This document shows positions 16,817 through 26,578 of a stretch of DNA of 64,000 nucleotides, piece after piece (position 1 is the first letter of the stretch; each line of letters begins with the position of its first letter). Position numbers and translations under genes: made by a program. The notes beneath the pieces are model-generated. The model was not told where the DNA came from, made no database searches, and saw nothing but the letters and a program-made list of their open reading frames with translations. This DNA is from Nocardioides sp. Kera G14. GTDB lineage: Bacteria; Actinomycetota; Actinomycetes; Propionibacteriales; Nocardioidaceae. The stretch lies in the NCBI RefSeq assembly GCF_020715565.1, contig NZ_CP085839.1, forward strand, positions 2,356,001 to 2,420,000, in the 5' to 3' direction.

Positions 16817-18364
16817 TCAGTCGCCCGAGCGGGCGGAGCCGGCGGGCTGCAGCATCTCCGCCGCCGGCGGAGGGGTGAGGCCACGAGCCCGGTCGGCGTT
16901 GGAGGAGCGCCGGCGACGGGCGGCCTGCACGAGCAGGCCGAGTGAGGTGAGCAGGAGGGAGATGGGCACCCAGGTCTTCCAGAGCTCGCGGCTGTGGCGC
17001 GCGGAGTCGGTCTCCGCGAGCGAGGCACGGACGGCGTCGACGTACGTCGGCGAGAGCTGCCACCCGTCCACGGTGAGGATCCGCGGGGTGGTCAGGCCGC
17101 CCCCGGAGTAGCGGAGCAGCAGCGTGCCGCCGAGCTCGGCGTTGACCAGGCCACCGTCACGGGTGAAGGCGGTGAGCGTGGTCGAGTCGGTCCACGTGGC
17201 GGTGAACGGACCCTTCGCGGTGGCGACGGAGAGCCCGTTGGGGATCCGGCCACCGTTGAAGTCGAGGAGGCCCTGGAGGGTGAGCGTCGCGGGCAGGTCG
17301 CCTCGCACGTGCTCGGCGCTCCAGCGGGTGTCAGCGCCGTGCTCGCTGGTCGCGGTCGGACTGCCGAGTGCGTAGGTGTGGTTGTCGCGCTCGATCGCCG
17401 CGGTGTCGCCGGTGACGGCGATCGAGACGGTGGCACCGGTCGTGTCCGGCGCCTCGGTCGCCAGGTGGGCGGTGGGGCGCTGGACGAGGGCGAAGAGGAC
17501 GACGGCGATGAGCGCGGCGAGGGCCGCTCCCCCGACCCGCAGGCGCTGCGCCAGCTTGGCGCCCGGGGCAAGCGCGGCGGGCCAGAACATCAGGGCGAGC
17601 ATCGGGACGAGGTACGCCGCCCAGGCCAGTACCTCGATGACGCGAGGATCCGCGGGGATCCCGAGGACGCCCGTGATGAGCGCCGAGCGGATCGAGCCGT
17701 TCGGGGCGAGCCACGTCAGGTCCACCGTGCGGCCCTGGCCGACGTTGACCCAGCCGGCCTCGTGTGCGGTGCGGAAGGCGAACAGGACCAGGCCCGCGGC
17801 CACGAAGACGAGGAAGACGCCGGTGATGGTGAAGAACCGCTGCAGGTTGAGGCGGACGCCGCCGGCGTACATCGCCCACCCGAGGACGATGGAACAGGCG
17901 ACGCCGAGGACGGCACCGCTCACAGCCGCCGGGGCGCTGGTCGCGTGCTGGAAGGTCGCGAGCAGGAAGACGGACGTCTCGAAGCCCTCACGGAGCACCG
18001 CGAGGAAGGCCATCACCGCGAGGGCGGTCGTCGTGCCGGAGGCGATCGCCTGGGCGGCGTGCGCCTCGAGCTCCTTCTTCAGCGTGCGCGCGTGGGTGCG
18101 CATCCAGAGGATCATGCCGGTCACGAAGAAGACGGCGACGGCGCCGATGACCGTCTCGAGCATCTCCTGCTGTGCCTGCGGGAGCGACTGCTCCACCGTC
18201 TCCAGGACGACGCCGACCGCGATCGAGAGCAGGACGCCGGCACCGACCCCGAGCCACATGCCGCGGAGGCTGGCGCGGTTCTGACGGAGGAACGTCGCGA
18301 CGATGGTCACGATGAGCACCGCCTCGAGCCCCTCACGGAGACCGATGACGAAGGTGGGCAGCAC
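16817..18364 (-). CDS. efeU: Iron permease EfeU (FTR1 family) with extracytoplasmic extension
   Basis: This 515-residue protein has an FTR1 permease core of about 280 residues. Both iron-translocation REGLE-type motifs are present: REGLEAVLIV (about residue 10) and REGFETSVFLL (about residue 125). Beyond the core is an unusual extension of about 190 residues with beta-rich sequence and then a last membrane helix (WVPISLLLTSLGLLVQAA) before an Arg-rich tail. E. coli EfeU is only about 276 residues, so the extra domain is extracytoplasmic and may dock EfeO or EfeB. The gene starts with GTG 12 bases downstream of an IdeR-like box. Confidence 0.9.
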   Translation of the reverse strand: MLPTFVIGLREGLEAVLIVTIVATFLRQNRASLRGMWLGVGAGVLLSIAVGVVLETVEQSLPQAQQEMLETVIGAVAVFFVTGMILWMRTHARTLKKELEAHAAQAIASGTTTALAVMAFLAVLREGFETSVFLLATFQHATSAPAAVSGAVLGVACSIVLGWAMYAGGVRLNLQRFFTITGVFLVFVAAGLVLFAFRTAHEAGWVNVGQGRTVDLTWLAPNGSIRSALITGVLGIPADPRVIEVLAWAAYLVPMLALMFWPAALAPGAKLAQRLRVGGAALAALIAVVLFALVQRPTAHLATEAPDTTGATVSIAVTGDTAAIERDNHTYALGSPTATSEHGADTRWSAEHVRGDLPATLTLQGLLDFNGGRIPNGLSVATAKGPFTATWTDSTTLTAFTRDGGLVNAELGGTLLLRYSGGGLTTPRILTVDGWQLSPTYVDAVRASLAETDSARHSRELWKTWVPISLLLTSLGLLVQAARRRRSSNADRARGLTPPPAAEMLQPAGSARSGD

Positions 18365-18375
18365 GGAGAACGTCC

Positions 18376-18424
18376 TTAGGTTCGACTAACTAAGGAGACG
18401 CTACCTTAGGAGAGGCTTACCGAC
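18376..18424 (-). promoter_or_regulatory. Two IdeR/DtxR-like iron boxes upstream of efeU
   Basis: TTAGGTTCGACTAACTAAG (18376-18394) and TTAGGAGAGGCTTACCGAC (18406-18424) each match about 14 of 19 positions of the IdeR/DtxR consensus (TTAGGTTAGSCTAACCTAA). They are 30 bases apart, start to start, directly upstream of efeU. Iron-dependent repression of efeUOB is the expected consequence; the matches are by eye. Confidence 0.7.
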
Positions 18425-18459
18425 CAGCCCGGGCTCGAATTACGACACGGACGCGTGGG

Positions 18460-19173
18460 TTAAATCGCGCAGCCGTCGGGCCCGCACTCGCCGTCGGCCT
18501 GGCCGCCGACCAGGTTGAGCACCGGGTGGGACTCGGTCCACGCCTGGCCGATCGCCTGACTGAAGAGCTCGGCGGGCTGGGCACCGGAGATGCCGTATTT
18601 GTCGTCGATCACGAAGAAGGGCACACCGGTGGCGCCGTACGCCTGGGCCTGCGCCTGGTCGGCGGCGACCTCGTCCTCGAACTCGGTGCTCGCGAGCACC
18701 TCGGCGACGCGGTCGGCCGGAAGCCCCTCGGCGAGCGCGAGCTCGGTGAGGACGGCGTGGTCTGCCACGTTGCGGGCGTGCACGAAGTACGCCTCGAGGA
18801 GTCGCTCCTTGAGCGCCGCGGAGCGCTCGTGGCCACCGAGGTGGTCGGCGAGATGGATGAGCCGGTGGGCGTCGACCGTGTTGACGTACGGCGAGTTGTG
18901 GTGGTCCCACGTCATGCCCTCAGCTGCCGCGAGGTCGATGACACGCTGCTGCATCTCGCGGGCCTGCTCCTCGCCCATGCCGTACTTCGCACCGAGGTGC
19001 GCGGCGACGGTCTCGCCAGTCGCCTCGCGCGGGGCCGAGGGGTCGAGCTGGAAGGAGTGCCAGACGACCTCGACGTCGTCCTTGTGGCCGAAGGACGCCA
19101 GGGCCGACTCGAGCCGGCGCTTGCCGATGTAGCACCACGGGCAGACGACGTCGGACCACACATCAATGCGCAT
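18460..19173 (-). CDS. DsbA-family oxidoreductase, FrnE-like
   Basis: This 237-residue thioredoxin-fold protein has the CxxC redox motif in DVVCPWCYIGKRRLE (about residues 11-14) and the long helical insertion of the FrnE/2-hydroxychromene isomerase-like branch of the DsbA family. It has no signal peptide, so it is cytoplasmic. It probably reduces or isomerises disulfides; Deinococcus FrnE is linked to oxidative stress. The C-terminus has a second Cys pair (ECGPDGCAI), which is worth noting. The ATG start fits the family; GTG codons 6 or more bases upstream are possible. It follows ilvC on the same strand but is separated by a structured 167-base spacer. Confidence 0.85.
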   Translation of the reverse strand: MRIDVWSDVVCPWCYIGKRRLESALASFGHKDDVEVVWHSFQLDPSAPREATGETVAAHLGAKYGMGEEQAREMQQRVIDLAAAEGMTWDHHNSPYVNTVDAHRLIHLADHLGGHERSAALKERLLEAYFVHARNVADHAVLTELALAEGLPADRVAEVLASTEFEDEVAADQAQAQAYGATGVPFFVIDDKYGISGAQPAELFSQAIGQAWTESHPVLNLVGGQADGECGPDGCAI

Positions 19174-19190
19174 GACGTGCACAACGCACA

Positions 19191-19221
19191 ACAGCCCGCC
19201 CCGAATTCCGGGACGGGCTGT
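19191..19221 (-). terminator. Hairpin between ilvC and the frnE-like gene
   Basis: ACAGCCCG (19191-19198) pairs with CGGGCTGT (19214-19221), with further pairing inside around GAATTC. There is no U-run, so it may be a weak terminator or part of the larger structured spacer behind ilvC. Confidence 0.4.
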
Positions 19222-19223
19222 GA

Positions 19224-19338
19224 ATCTCCGGTGCGCAGCGCGTGCGGCCGCAAGGCGCCGCCGCGAAGGCGGCCTTTGAGCGAAGCGGGCCGTCGAGCGG
19301 CGTGCAACGCCGCGGACGCTCCGCTGCGCGCCGGAGAT
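19224..19338. repeat. 115-bp multi-hairpin inverted repeat behind ilvC
   Basis: The ends ATCTCCGGTGCGCAGCG and CGCTGCGCGCCGGAGAT are inverted copies over 17 bp with one mismatch (a G-T pair if transcribed). The interior holds nested hairpins, for example GCCGCC-GCGAA-GGCGGC and GCGGCGT-GCA-ACGCCGC. It begins 2 bases after the ilvC stop. It looks like a palindromic mobile or REP-like element or a multibranched 3' UTR. Confidence 0.6.
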
Positions 19339-19340
19339 GG

Positions 19341-20378
<1,038 letters not shown>

Positions 20379-20417
20379 TCATTTCGGGGTGTTGGTGATG
20401 AGTCTTGCGGGTCGCCG

Positions 20418-20978
20418 TCAGGAGGCGGCAGGAGGGGCCGGCACTGCGACCGGTCGGGCGGGGCGCTCGGAGATGGACCGGCTGCCACGGCCGATCGCGA
20501 TGATGCCGGACTGGACGAGCTCGCGGATCCCGAAGGGCTCGAGCACGCGGAGGAAGTCGGCCAGCTTGCCGGAGTTGCCGACGATCTGGATCGTCACGGC
20601 GTCCGGGGCGACGTCGACGACCTTCGCCCGGAAGAGCTGCACGGTGTCGAGCACCTGGCCACGGGTCTCGACGGTCGCGGCAACCTTGACCAGCAGGAGC
20701 TCACGGTTGACGGCCTGACCGGACTCGAGCTCGACGATCTTGATGACCTCGACGAGCTTGTTGAGCTGCTTGGTCACCTGCTCGAGCGGGGTGTCGCGGA
20801 CGTTGACGACGATCGTCATCCGCGAGATGCCCTTGTGCTCGGTCGGGCCGACGGCGAGGGACTCGATGTTGAAGCCACGACGGCTGAAGAGCGCCGAGAC
20901 GCGGGCGAGGACGCCGGGACGGTCCTCGACCAGGACGGAGAGGGTGTGCGTCCCGGAGGTGGTGCTCTCGATGCTCAC
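20418..20978 (-). CDS. ilvN: Acetolactate synthase small (regulatory) subunit
   Basis: This 186-residue protein is the ACT-domain regulatory subunit ([23 protein letters not shown] at the N-terminus) that activates the large subunit and confers valine feedback inhibition. A second ACT-like half follows (ELLLVKV to residue about 165). Its GTG start overlaps the ilvB stop as GTGA, a standard coupling for the two subunits. The last 20 residues form a Pro/Ala-rich tail of no known role. Confidence 0.94.
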   Translation of the reverse strand: MSIESTTSGTHTLSVLVEDRPGVLARVSALFSRRGFNIESLAVGPTEHKGISRMTIVVNVRDTPLEQVTKQLNKLVEVIKIVELESGQAVNRELLLVKVAATVETRGQVLDTVQLFRAKVVDVAPDAVTIQIVGNSGKLADFLRVLEPFGIRELVQSGIIAIGRGSRSISERPARPVAVPAPPAAS

Positions 20979-22741
20979 AGGTCGTCCTCGTCGAACTTGG
21001 GCGCGAGGTCGCGCGCGTACTGGATGGCGTCGTTGCTGGCGCCGCCGGCGATCATGGGCCAGACCATCGCGTCCTTGTGGACCCGGAAGTCGACCACGAC
21101 CGGGACGTCGTCGATCGCCATCGCCTTCTCGATCGTGGCGTCGACATCGTCGGAGGAGTCACACGAGAGGCCGACGCAGCCGTAGGCCTCGGCGAGCTTC
21201 GGAAAGTCCGGGATCCGCACACCACGGTCGTGCTTCTGCAGGTTGGTGTTGGAGTAGCGCTCCTCGTAGAAGAGCGTCTGCCACTGGCGCACCATGCCGA
21301 GATTGTCGTTGTTGACGATCGCGACCTTGATCGGGATGCGCTCGATCGCGCAGGTGGCGAGCTCCTGGTTGGTCATCTGGAAGCAACCGTCGCCGTCGAT
21401 CGACCAGACGGTGGCGTCGGGCCGGCCGACCTTGGCGCCCATCGCGGCGGGCACGGAGTAGCCCATCGTGCCGGCGCCACCGGAGTTGAGCCACGTGTTG
21501 GGGTTCTCGTAGTTGATGAACTGCGCGGCCCACATCTGGTGCTGGCCGACGCCCGCGACGTAGATGCCCTCAGGACCGACGATCTGGCCCAGGCGCTGGA
21601 TGACGTACTGCGGCGCGAGGCCCGCGGCCGGGGTGTCGTAGCCCAGCGGGTAGCGCTGCTTGATGCCGGCGACGTACGCGACCCAGGACTCGTAGTCGCC
21701 GACGCGACCGGCGGCCTGCTCCGCGGACAGGATCGCGGTGAGCTCCGTGACGACCTCGCGGATGTCGCCGACGATCGGGACGTCGGCATGGCGGTTCTTG
21801 CCGATCTCCGCCGGGTCGATGTCGGCGTGGATGACCAGCGCGTTCGGCGCGAAGGTGGAGAGGTCACCGGTGACGCGGTCGTCGAACCGCGCGCCCAGCG
21901 AGATGATGAGGTCCGACTTCTGCAGCGCGGCGACGGCCGAGACGGTGCCGTGCATACCCGGCATGCCGAGGTGCTGCGGGTGGCTGTCGGGGAAGGCGCC
22001 GCGGGCCATCAGCGTCGTGACGACGGGGATGCCCGTCAGCTCGGCGAGCCTGCGCAGCTCGGCGTGGGCACGGGAGCGGATCGTCCCGCCGCCGACGTAC
22101 AGCACGGGCTTCTTGGCAGCGAGGATGAGCTTCGCCGCCTCACGGATCTGCTTGGCGTGCGGCTTGGTCACCGGGCGGTAGCCGGGCAGCTGCAGCTCGG
22201 AGGGCCACCGGAAGTCCGTCATGCCCTGGAGCGCGTTCTTGGCGATGTCGACCAGGACCGGGCCGGGGCGGCCGGTGGAGGCGAGGTGGAACGCCTCGGC
22301 GATGCGCTGCGGGATCTCGTCGGGGTCGGTGACGAGGAAGCTGTGCTTGGTGATCGGCATCGTGATGCCGCGGATGTCGGCCTCCTGGAAGGCGTCGGTG
22401 CCGATCAGGCTGGCCGCGACCTGGCCGGTGATCGCGACCATGGGCACGGAGTCCATGTAGGCGTCGGCGATCGGGGTGACGAGGTTGGTCGCACCGGGAC
22501 CGGACGTCGCCATGCAGACGCCGACCTTGCCCGTTGCCGCGGCGTAACCCTCGGCCGCGTGGCCGGCGCCCTGCTCGTGGCGCACGAGGATGTGGCGGAT
22601 GCTCGAGTCGAAGAGCGGGTCGTACGCCGGGAGGATCGCCCCGCCCGGGATGCCGAAGATGGTGTCGACCCCGGCGGCCTCCAACGACGTGACCAGGCTC
22701 TGGGCGCCGCTGATCCGGCCCGTCGCGCTCTGCTCGCTCAT
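20975..22741 (-). CDS. ilvB: Acetolactate synthase large (catalytic) subunit
   Basis: This 588-residue ThDP/FAD enzyme makes acetolactate from two pyruvates or acetohydroxybutyrate from pyruvate plus 2-oxobutyrate. It has the N-terminal [17 protein letters not shown] with the following [14 protein letters not shown] that holds the catalytic Glu, the FAD region, and the ThDP motif [15 protein letters not shown] with [13 protein letters not shown] chose the ATG at 22741 because it has a GAGG ribosome site and precedes the family sequence. It is the first structural gene of ilvB-ilvN-ilvC, controlled by an upstream leader peptide and terminator. Confidence 0.95.
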   Translation of the reverse strand: MSEQSATGRISGAQSLVTSLEAAGVDTIFGIPGGAILPAYDPLFDSSIRHILVRHEQGAGHAAEGYAAATGKVGVCMATSGPGATNLVTPIADAYMDSVPMVAITGQVAASLIGTDAFQEADIRGITMPITKHSFLVTDPDEIPQRIAEAFHLASTGRPGPVLVDIAKNALQGMTDFRWPSELQLPGYRPVTKPHAKQIREAAKLILAAKKPVLYVGGGTIRSRAHAELRRLAELTGIPVVTTLMARGAFPDSHPQHLGMPGMHGTVSAVAALQKSDLIISLGARFDDRVTGDLSTFAPNALVIHADIDPAEIGKNRHADVPIVGDIREVVTELTAILSAEQAAGRVGDYESWVAYVAGIKQRYPLGYDTPAAGLAPQYVIQRLGQIVGPEGIYVAGVGQHQMWAAQFINYENPNTWLNSGGAGTMGYSVPAAMGAKVGRPDATVWSIDGDGCFQMTNQELATCAIERIPIKVAIVNNDNLGMVRQWQTLFYEERYSNTNLQKHDRGVRIPDFPKLAEAYGCVGLSCDSSDDVDATIEKAMAIDDVPVVVDFRVHKDAMVWPMIAGGASNDAIQYARDLAPKFDEDDL

Positions 22742-22793
22742 CTGACTTTCGTTCCTCACGTGTGGTCTGGCTCTGTTGGTGGTCCCGTGCAAC

Positions 22794-22826
22794 AAAAAAC
22801 CCCCCGGCCTTGGCAGGCAACGGAGG
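22794..22826 (-). terminator. Attenuator terminator of ilvBNC
   Basis: On the minus strand CCTCCG pairs with CGGGGG (one G-U pair), with GCCU-GCCA-AGGC stacked inside, and is followed at once by six U residues. It lies between the leader peptide and ilvB, 52 bases before the ilvB start. This is an intrinsic terminator that would stop transcription unless leader translation stalls. Confidence 0.82.
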
Positions 22827-22828
22827 GA

Positions 22829-22861
22829 GACGCGCTACTGATTCGGCTCAGTGGGCGCGTC
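22829..22861 (-). promoter_or_regulatory. Anterior stem-loop of the ilvB leader
   Basis: GACGCGC pairs with GCGCGTC and, further in, ACTGA pairs with TCAGT. The stem contains the last codons and stop of the leader peptide. In the usual attenuation scheme this 1:2 stem forms when the ribosome finishes the peptide, leaving the terminator free to form. Confidence 0.65.
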
Positions 22862-22889
22862 GCGTGCGTACGAGAATGTCCAGGCGCAT
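22848..22889 (-). CDS. ilvB leader peptide (13 residues)
   Basis: The peptide reads MRLDILVRTRRAH, with Leu, Ile, Leu and Val clustered as CTG GAC ATT CTC GTA. Those are the products of the downstream pathway, so starvation for any would stall the ribosome and favour antitermination. No ribosome binding site is present, but a -10-like TAGCCT ends 7 bases before the ATG. The transcript is therefore probably leaderless, as is common in actinobacteria. Confidence 0.82.
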   Translation of the reverse strand: MRLDILVRTRRAH

Positions 22890-22896
22890 GTGCGTC

Positions 22897-22925
22897 AGGC
22901 TACTCCCCAGCAACAGATCCGTCAT
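22897..22925 (-). promoter_or_regulatory. Predicted promoter of the ilvB leader
   Basis: On the minus strand ATGACG (22925-22920) and TAGCCT (22902-22897) are separated by 17 bases. The predicted transcription start falls at or next to the ATG of the leader peptide. The elements were matched by eye. Confidence 0.5.
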
Positions 22926-22969
22926 CCCAGTGTCGCATGCGGTCCCAGCATGTGAGCAAACTGGTCCCA

Positions 22970-23659
22970 TCATGTGGTCGGGTTGAGCGGGGTCAGCTGG
23001 CCTCCGGCGGCGTCGAAGTTGGCCGGATCGAGCCAGCGCTCGTTGCGCTCGCGGAGCGTGGGCCATTCCGCGTCGGTGATCGAGAACCAGTCGGTGTCGC
23101 GGTTGCGACCCTTGACCACCTGCGCGTTGCGGAACGTCCCCTCGAAGGTGAACCCGAAGCGCGCCGCCGCACGGCGCGAGGGCTCGTTGAGGCTGTTGCA
23201 CTTCCACTCGAAGCGCCGGTAGCCGAGCTCGTCGAACACATAGGACTGGAGCAGGTGGATCGCCTCGGTCGCGGCGGCGGTGCGCCGGAGCGCGCGGCCG
23301 AAGCAGATCCAGCCCACCTCGATCGAGCCGTGCGCCGGGACGTCGTTGAGCAGGCTGAGGAAGCCCGCGGGCTTCTGGCCGCTGGGCGCGACGGCGTACG
23401 TCGTCGGGTAGGCGTCGACGTTGCCGGCGAGCAGCATCCAGAACTCCTGGAGGTTCCGCGGCATCTCCGCCGGCAGCCAGGTCCACAACGGCGCCTCGTC
23501 GGGGCCGCAGGTGGCGGCGTACAGCTCGGCGAACTGGGCGGACGAGAGCGGCTTCAGGGCGACATGCCTGCCGGTGAGGGTGACCCGCTCGGCGACCGTG
23601 CGCGGCTCCCAGCCCTCGACGACCTCACCGACGGGCTGTCCGAACTCGTTGACTGGCAC
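22970..23659 (-). CDS. GNAT-family N-acetyltransferase
   Basis: This 229-residue protein is a GNAT of the RimJ/RimL-like type (Acetyltransf_3): an N-terminal VTLTGRHVALKPLSS, then VGWICFGRALRRTAAATEAIHLL, which covers the acetyl-CoA loop, and GYRRFEWKCNSLNEPSRRAAARFGF typical of the motif A/B region. The substrate is unknown; relatives acetylate protein N-termini or small amines. It lies upstream of the ilvB promoter on the same strand and 9 bases after the end of the next unknown gene, so those two are probably co-transcribed. Confidence 0.85.
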   Translation of the reverse strand: MPVNEFGQPVGEVVEGWEPRTVAERVTLTGRHVALKPLSSAQFAELYAATCGPDEAPLWTWLPAEMPRNLQEFWMLLAGNVDAYPTTYAVAPSGQKPAGFLSLLNDVPAHGSIEVGWICFGRALRRTAAATEAIHLLQSYVFDELGYRRFEWKCNSLNEPSRRAAARFGFTFEGTFRNAQVVKGRNRDTDWFSITDAEWPTLRERNERWLDPANFDAAGGQLTPLNPTT

Positions 23660-23668
23660 GCGCAGACG

Positions 23669-24643
23669 CTACTGGAAGCTGACGAAACGGACGGCCGGGC
23701 GGATCCGCCCGACGGCGGCGGGACCCATTCGGTGGATGTCCTCGTCGTAGAAGAGCTTGAAGCCCATCGTGAACTGCTTCGGGCGGGCGACGTAGTGATA
23801 GGTGTCGAGCTTCTGGCCGCGCGTCCCGTAGCCGTCGACGTGCTGGACCATGGCGAGCCCCGGGCGCGACGCGACGAGCCGGGGTCGGCGGATCATGCTG
23901 CGCCGGAACTGGTGGAGGAGGAGGAGCTTCTCCGGCAGACGCCGTCGCGCTGTCAGATCCGAGAGCCAGGCGGAGACGCGGTTGATCTCGGCGGCGTCGA
24001 CGTGACCGATCACCCGGCCGGGCACCGCCCGCGGCGGCATCCGCCACTCGGGGTCGAGGGCCAGACCCACCCACGGATCGGCGAGCGCCCACGCCCAGCG
24101 CTGCGCGACCGTGAGGAAGTCGCGGCGGCCGGGTTGGATGTCGAGCACGACGAGGGCGTTGTGGCGGTGCGCCGCGTCGATCCACGGCTGCACCTGCGCG
24201 CGGGTGAGGTCGTGGCTGAAGTCGCCGTCCTTGCCCGGGTGCGCGTCGGCCACGGTGACGATGAGCTCGTAGACCGTCTGGATCGGCCGCCCGAGGCTGC
24301 GGAAGCGAGCCGCCTGGGCACGCAGCCGGGCGTCACTCGCGTCCGGCCTCCGCTCCCCCAGCACGCCGAGCGCCCCACTGCCGGCGGTGCCGTAGTAGGC
24401 GACGAGCAGCGGGTCGCCCTGGAAGACCCGCGTCCTGCCACCCGGCAGGGTCGCGGGCGGCGGCTTGGGCACGAAGTGGGCGGCGGGGACGACGTCCCGG
24501 GCCTGCACGCGAGGACTGCCGGCACCGCCGGCTGCACCGTCGGACCGGCCGCTCGACGCGAGGCCGCCCACGACCAGGACGCTGAGGACGAGCACCAGCA
24601 CCCAGCCGCAGGCGACTGCGGCCAAGTGGAACCTGCGGGTCAC
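23669..24643 (-). CDS. Membrane-anchored or secreted protein, unknown
   Basis: This 324-residue protein has an N-terminal hydrophobic segment (LAAVACGWVLVLVLSVLVVGGLASS, residues about 7-31) that can be a signal anchor. A Gly/Ala-rich linker follows, then a globular domain beginning VFQGDPLLVAYYGTAGSGALGVL. Recurrent patterns such as LLVAYYG, TVYELIVTVAD, ALVVLDIQPGR and GLALDPEW suggest a TIM-barrel (glycoside-hydrolase-like) fold with acidic residues at strand ends, but no named family is certain. The GTG start is followed directly by the signal. It sits between ilvD (28 bases) and the acetyltransferase (9 bases) on the same strand. Confidence 0.72.
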   Translation of the reverse strand: MTRRFHLAAVACGWVLVLVLSVLVVGGLASSGRSDGAAGGAGSPRVQARDVVPAAHFVPKPPPATLPGGRTRVFQGDPLLVAYYGTAGSGALGVLGERRPDASDARLRAQAARFRSLGRPIQTVYELIVTVADAHPGKDGDFSHDLTRAQVQPWIDAAHRHNALVVLDIQPGRRDFLTVAQRWAWALADPWVGLALDPEWRMPPRAVPGRVIGHVDAAEINRVSAWLSDLTARRRLPEKLLLLHQFRRSMIRRPRLVASRPGLAMVQHVDGYGTRGQKLDTYHYVARPKQFTMGFKLFYDEDIHRMGPAAVGRIRPAVRFVSFQ

Positions 24644-24671
24644 TCAGGACTGCGCTTCTTCAGGGCTGCGC

Positions 24672-26519
24672 TCATTCAGGGACGCGGCGGTAGGCGCCGT
24701 CGGAGGCCGAGGTGGCCATCGAGGCGTAGGCACGCAGGGCCGCCGAGACCGGGCGGTCGCGGTCCACAGGGGTGAACGGCTTCTCGCGCTTCTCCTGCGC
24801 GGCCCGGCGCTGGTCGAGGACGAACTGGTCGACGTCGAGGCTGATCGAACGGCGCGGGATGTCGATCGAGATCTGGTCGCCGTCCTCGACGAGGGCGATC
24901 AGGCCGCCGCCCGCGGCCTCAGGGCTGACGTGGCCGATCGACAGACCCGACGTACCGCCGGAGAAGCGGCCGTCGGTGAGCAGGGCGCACTGCTGACCCA
25001 GGCCGAGGCCCTTGAGGTACGACGTGGGGTAGAGCATCTCCTGCATGCCGGGCCCGCCCTTGGGACCCTCGTAGCGGATCACGACGACGTGGCCCGCTTG
25101 GACCTTCTTCGACAGGATGCCCTCGACCGCAGCGTCCTGGCTCTCGAAGACGATCGCGGTGCCGGTGAACTGCCAGATCTCCTCGGGAACGCCTGCCGTC
25201 TTCACGACGCAGCCGTCCTCGGCGAGGTTGCCCTTGAGGATCGCCAGGCCACCGTCCTTGGTGTAGGCGTGCTCGATCGAGCGGATACAGCCGTCCGCCT
25301 GGTCGGTGTCGAGCGAGGCCCACTCGTTGTCGGTGGAGAAGGCCTGCGTGGTCCGGACGCCGCCGGGGGCGGCCTTGAAGAGCTCAAGCGCCGTGTCGGA
25401 GGCCGAGCCGCCGCGGATGTCCCACTCGTTGAGCCACTCCTGGAGCGTTGCTGCGTGGACGGCGTGCACGTCGCGGTTGAGCAGGCCTCCGCGGTTGAGC
25501 TCGCCCAACAGCGCGGGGATGCCACCGGCCCGGTGGACGTCCTCCATGTGGTACTTCGGCGAGTTCGGGGCGACCTTGGAGAGGCACGGGACACGACGCG
25601 AGACCGCGTCGATGTCGTCGACCGAGAAGGTCATGCCCGCCTCGCGAGCGGCCGCGAGCAGGTGCAGCACGGTGTTGGTCGAGCCGCCCATGGCCACGTC
25701 GAGCGCGAAGGCGTTCTCGAAGGCCTCATGGGTGGCGATGTTGCGCGGCAGGACGGACTCGTCGTCGCCCTCGTAGTAGCGCTTGCAGAGCTCGACGACG
25801 GTGCGGCCGGCCTGCTCGAAGAGGGCGCGGCGCTTGCTGTGGGTGGCCAAGGTGGAGCCGTTGCCGGGCAGCGCGAGGCCGAGCGCCTCGGTGAGGCAGT
25901 TCATCGAGTTGGCGGTGAACATGCCCGAGCAGGAGCCACAGGTCGGGCAGGCGGAGCGCTCGATGCTGTCGAGCTGGGCGTCGGTGACGCTCTCGTCGAC
26001 CGCCGCGACCATGGCGTCGACGAGGTCGAGCTTGGAGTGCACGACTCCCTCGACGGCCTGCGTCTTGCCGGCCTCCATCGGACCGCCGGAGACGAAGACG
26101 ACCGGGATGTTGAGCCGCAGCGCCGCCATCAGCATGCCGGGCGTGATCTTGTCGCAGTTCGAGATGCAGACGAGCGCGTCGGCCCGGTGCGCCTCGACCA
26201 TGTACTCCACCGCGTCGGCGATGAGCTCGCGGCTCGGAAGGCTGTAGAGCATGCCGGCGTGGCCCATCGCGATGCCGTCATCGACGGCGATCGTGTTGAA
26301 CTCCTTCGCCACGCCGCCCGCTGCCACGATCTCCTCGGCCACGATCTTGCCGAGGTCGCGCAGGTGCACGTGGCCGGGCACGAACTCGGTGAACGAGTTG
26401 GCGATCGCGATGATGGGCTTGCCGAAGTCAGAGTCAGTCATGCCGGTGGCACGCCAGAGTGCGCGGGCACCGGCCATGTTGCGGCCCGAGGTCGAGGTTG
26501 CGGAGCGGAGGATGGGCAT
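24672..26519 (-). CDS. ilvD: Dihydroxy-acid dehydratase
   Basis: This 615-residue Fe-S enzyme dehydrates dihydroxy-isovalerate and dihydroxy-methylvalerate to the keto acids, step three of Val and Ile synthesis. It has the [19 protein letters not shown] start, the cluster Cys motifs [10 protein letters not shown] and [18 protein letters not shown], and the C-terminal [20 protein letters not shown]. Length matches the E. coli enzyme. The ATG at 26519 is chosen by homology; a longer GTG or ATG reading to 26549 exists. It is transcribed separately from ilvBNC, divergently from the HAD gene across 59 bases, and I see no attenuator before it. Confidence 0.95.
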   Translation of the reverse strand: MPILRSATSTSGRNMAGARALWRATGMTDSDFGKPIIAIANSFTEFVPGHVHLRDLGKIVAEEIVAAGGVAKEFNTIAVDDGIAMGHAGMLYSLPSRELIADAVEYMVEAHRADALVCISNCDKITPGMLMAALRLNIPVVFVSGGPMEAGKTQAVEGVVHSKLDLVDAMVAAVDESVTDAQLDSIERSACPTCGSCSGMFTANSMNCLTEALGLALPGNGSTLATHSKRRALFEQAGRTVVELCKRYYEGDDESVLPRNIATHEAFENAFALDVAMGGSTNTVLHLLAAAREAGMTFSVDDIDAVSRRVPCLSKVAPNSPKYHMEDVHRAGGIPALLGELNRGGLLNRDVHAVHAATLQEWLNEWDIRGGSASDTALELFKAAPGGVRTTQAFSTDNEWASLDTDQADGCIRSIEHAYTKDGGLAILKGNLAEDGCVVKTAGVPEEIWQFTGTAIVFESQDAAVEGILSKKVQAGHVVVIRYEGPKGGPGMQEMLYPTSYLKGLGLGQQCALLTDGRFSGGTSGLSIGHVSPEAAGGGLIALVEDGDQISIDIPRRSISLDVDQFVLDQRRAAQEKREKPFTPVDRDRPVSAALRAYASMATSASDGAYRRVPE

Positions 26520-26578
26520 GCCCCACAGGGTAAGCCCGCTGTGACACAACGGCTTCCTCGTCCCGCTAGGTTGGACGC

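Noticed and set aside
19224..19338. tRNA-like or riboswitch RNA gene in the spacer behind ilvC
   Set aside because: The hairpins do not fit a cloverleaf with the required T- and anticodon-loop bases, and it follows rather than precedes a gene on that strand, so a repeat or 3' structure is simpler.
21077..24775. A 1232-codon open frame on the plus strand over ilvB and the acetyltransferase
   Set aside because: It runs antisense to genes with unmistakable homology, has the Arg/Asp/Gly-rich composition of a GC-rich shadow frame and no ribosome site. The same applies to many other long antisense frames in the window.
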